From contig DLDA01000010.1 in assembly GCA_002480925.1 (NCBI GenBank), forward strand, positions 65,833 through 129,832: a DNA stretch of 64,000 nucleotides. The letters are read 5' to 3'. Shown one piece after another: positions 62,143 through 64,000 of the stretch. The stretch comes from Lachnospiraceae bacterium UBA7784. Its GTDB lineage: Bacteria; Bacillota; Clostridia; Lachnospirales; Lachnospiraceae. How positions within the stretch are numbered: the first letter of the stretch is position 1; each line of letters opens with the position of its first letter. Position numbers and translations under genes: made by a program. The notes under the pieces were generated by a model. That model searched no databases. It was not told the origin of the DNA and worked only from the letters and a program-made list of their open reading frames with translations.

Positions 62143-63258
62143 TCAACCCGAGGACCTCCTCTTATTATAAATCACAGCGAGCACTTCCGCAACTGCCTGA
62201 TAAAGCTCAGGCGGTATCTGCGAGCCTATATCGACTGTCGTATAGAGGGCTCTAGCAAGAGGCTTGTTCTCGACTATCTCGACGTTATTTTCTCTGGCTA
62301 TCTCCTTTATCCTCGCAGCTATTATCTCCTCTCCCTTTGCTACTACAAGGGGAGCCTCCTGCGAATCCTGATCATAGCTTATGGCAACAGCTATATGGGT
62401 AGGGTTTGTGATGACGACATCCGCCTTTGGGACATCCTTCATCATTCTCCGCTGGGAAACCTCACGCATCTTCTGCTTCTGACGTCCCTTGATCTGGGGA
62501 TCACCCTCTGTATCCTTGTATTCATCCTTTACTTCCTGCTTAGTCATCTTGATCTCGTTGCGGAACTTCCTTCTCTGGAAGACATAATCAAGAAAGCCGA
62601 GCGCTAAGTATACCGCACTTATACGAAGTCCTGTATCTATGACCAGACTTCCTATAAGGGCAATAGCCTGATTTAAGTCAAGCTCATAGAGTATGAAGAT
62701 CTCGTTTAAATGACCCTTTATCACAGAGTAGGCGACAAAAAATATTATCACTATCTTTGCGATAGAAATGAAGAGATTCATAAGAGCCTGCTTTGAAAAC
62801 ATTCTCTTGAATCCATTCAAGGGGTTTAGCTTATCAGCTGTAGGCTTAAGCGGTTCGGTCGAGACCTTGAACTGAAACTGCAGACCATTGCCCAGAAGGG
62901 CGCTTAAGAAACCGGCCAGCATAAATGGCAGTGAGATGATAAGCATCTGCTTATATACCTCGTTTAAGACACCATGTACCGAGGCAACGGTCGGATTGCC
63001 CTTTTCTGATGCCATATAGGTCGGAATAAGGTCTGCTATTGACCATCTGTATATATTTACAAAGCTTTTTCCCATCCAGGCAGCAAAGATCTTTAGGCTT
63101 ATAAAAAGCACAAGAAGCTCTATTGCCATTCCAAGCTCCTGGCTTTTGGCAACAGAACCCTTTTTTCTGGTGTCTGAAATCTTCTTGGCTGTAGGTTCCT
63201 CTGTCTTATCTGAGAAATAGGTCAGATCCAGAGGAAGCAGCTTATGCATCTGATCCAT
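62143..63258 (-). CDS. flhB: Flagellar export switch protein FlhB
   Basis: FlhB switches export from rod/hook to filament subunits by self-cleavage. The 371-residue protein has four membrane helices and the cleavage site Asn285-Pro-Thr-His288 (VITNPTHIAVA). The N terminus has a short extension before DKTEEPTAKK. The ATG overlaps the fliR stop as TGATG. The nearest purine-rich block is GGAGGG about 14 bases upstream, so coupling to fliR is likely. Confidence 0.97.
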   Translation of the reverse strand: MDQMHKLLPLDLTYFSDKTEEPTAKKISDTRKKGSVAKSQELGMAIELLVLFISLKIFAAWMGKSFVNIYRWSIADLIPTYMASEKGNPTVASVHGVLNEVYKQMLIISLPFMLAGFLSALLGNGLQFQFKVSTEPLKPTADKLNPLNGFKRMFSKQALMNLFISIAKIVIIFFVAYSVIKGHLNEIFILYELDLNQAIALIGSLVIDTGLRISAVYLALGFLDYVFQRRKFRNEIKMTKQEVKDEYKDTEGDPQIKGRQKQKMREVSQRRMMKDVPKADVVITNPTHIAVAISYDQDSQEAPLVVAKGEEIIAARIKEIARENNVEIVENKPLARALYTTVDIGSQIPPELYQAVAEVLAVIYNKRRSSG

Positions 63259-64000
63259 CAGGAATGCAGTCCCTCCGCAAAATTGCGCAGATTGATCTTT
63301 ATCTGCTGACTGACAAGGTCTACTACTTCAGGAAAAAGGAAAACCAGAAGATACATGATAGCGAAGCCCACAAGGATCTTAAGCTGGACTCCTATAGTAA
63401 ACATATTCATCTGAGGGGCGACCTTGGCCATTATTCCAAGCAGCACGTTCATAATAAGCATGACCGAAAAAACCGGCAGCATCACCCGAAATCCTATCAC
63501 GAAAAGATTCCCCATATATCTGGTCATTGCTTCAAGAAGTATCCTGCGCTTGAATTCCACCAGACCGACAGGGATCAGAGTAAAGGAATCACAGAGTGAG
63601 TGGATCAGGTATCTGTGCATACCTCCTGTAAGGAGAAGAAGCAAGGTAAAATAATAGTACATATTTGCGGTGATAGTGATCTGTGAATTCATGGAGGGAT
63701 CAAACTCCGTTACCATGGAGAAGCCCAGATCCATATCCATCACATTTCCGGCAAACTGAACTATTGCACTGCAGATGTTTGCTGCAAATCCAAGAAGCAT
63801 ACCTGTGATCGCTTCCTTAAATACTATTACTCCATAACCGATCACACTTACATAATCAGCCTTATAGGAATCCACTCCCAGAGTACTAAGCATCATTATC
63901 GATAAAAGAGCAGAAAGCCCGATCTTGGTCTGACCCGGAACGCCCTTCATCGAAAAGAATGGCGCTGTAAGCACAAAGCAGCTGATCCGCACCAGTATGA
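63258..64000 (-). CDS. fliR: Flagellar export protein FliR (5' end outside window)
   Basis: FliR is part of the FliPQR export channel. About 247 codons are visible, and the open frame runs through the window end (..ILVRISCFVLTAPFFS..), so the true start lies beyond 64000; a GTG at 63992 is not the real start. The protein has about six hydrophobic helices and the family stretch GVPGQTKIGLSALLSI. It is the first visible gene of the operon on the minus strand. Confidence 0.95.
   Translation of the reverse strand, partial: ILVRISCFVLTAPFFSMKGVPGQTKIGLSALLSIMMLSTLGVDSYKADYVSVIGYGVIVFKEAITGMLLGFAANICSAIVQFAGNVMDMDLGFSMVTEFDPSMNSQITITANMYYYFTLLLLLTGGMHRYLIHSLCDSFTLIPVGLVEFKRRILLEAMTRYMGNLFVIGFRVMLPVFSVMLIMNVLLGIMAKVAPQMNMFTIGVQLKILVGFAIMYLLVFLFPEVVDLVSQQIKINLRNFAEGLHS

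Noticed and set aside
1-64000. CRISPR arrays, tRNA or rRNA genes, prophage
   Set aside because: No regularly spaced repeats, no cloverleaf or rRNA segments and no phage structural genes were seen; the lone recombinase has no phage context.

Overview
The window reads as a chromosomal segment of a motile, low-to-mid GC member of the Clostridia, most likely family Lachnospiraceae. The grounds are gene order and content: a fliR-flhB-flhA-flhF-flhG-che-sigD operon running straight into rpsB-tsf-pyrH-frr-uppS-cdsA-dxr-rseP-ispG-polC, an infC-rpmI-rplT operon, a ylm/sepF cluster next to lspA-rluD, a Gram-positive style LexA, heavy use of AGA/AGG and ATA codons, and strong AGGAGG-type ribosome binding sites. 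There are no rRNA or tRNA genes and no CRISPR array. Genus and species cannot be fixed from the sequence alone.

Layout. 1-748: the tail of an unknown gene, rsfS and a doubtful small frame. 995-4030: an accessory island with a two-gene restriction-modification system under its own promoter, followed by a decayed fragment of a conjugative-element gene and the deletion-scarred 3' part of an IS3-family transposase. 4151-4774: lexA (minus). 4965-13390: a sulfate-assimilation regulon in two transcription units, sbp-cysT-cysW-cysA-aprA-aprB and cysD-cysN. 13462-17861: a nuclease-helicase fusion, an EamA transporter and an orphan cobT. 17858-20711: pgeF, a YugP-type membrane protease and a tyrosine recombinase. 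20721-26639 (minus): an HlyD-like protein, ylmE, sepF, ylmH, aroB, lspA, rluD. 26704-28041 (minus): infC-rpmI-rplT with a leader attenuator. 28049-37704 (minus): polC, pheA, ppx, ppk and a small protein. 37685-47496 (minus): translation, cell-envelope and isoprenoid genes from rpsB to ispG, with a bactofilin and a polysaccharide deacetylase between tsf and pyrH. 47667-64000 (minus): the flagellar export, chemotaxis and sigma-D operon, cut by the window end inside fliR.

How the parts work together. The sulfate genes form a coherent route: import (Sbp-CysTWA), activation to APS (CysDN) and direct reduction of APS to sulfite by an AprAB-type reductase. No APS kinase, CysH or sulfite reductase lies in the window. 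CysN ends in what looks like a decayed APS-kinase domain without its P-loop, which fits a pathway that bypasses PAPS. The two units carry the same ~34-bp element (27 of 34 positions identical) over the start region of each transcript, the best candidate here for a specific undescribed regulatory site.

Other points that stand out: a CheB whose receiver has Asn in place of the phosphorylated Asp and Arg in place of the conserved Lys; a RecB-type nuclease fused to an XPD/DinG-type helicase and apparently expressed from a leaderless transcript; an AUU start codon on infC; a terminator hairpin placed directly after the rpsB promoter; and several uncharacterised small genes in the flagellar operon. 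No wholly novel multi-gene defence or biosynthetic system is evident.
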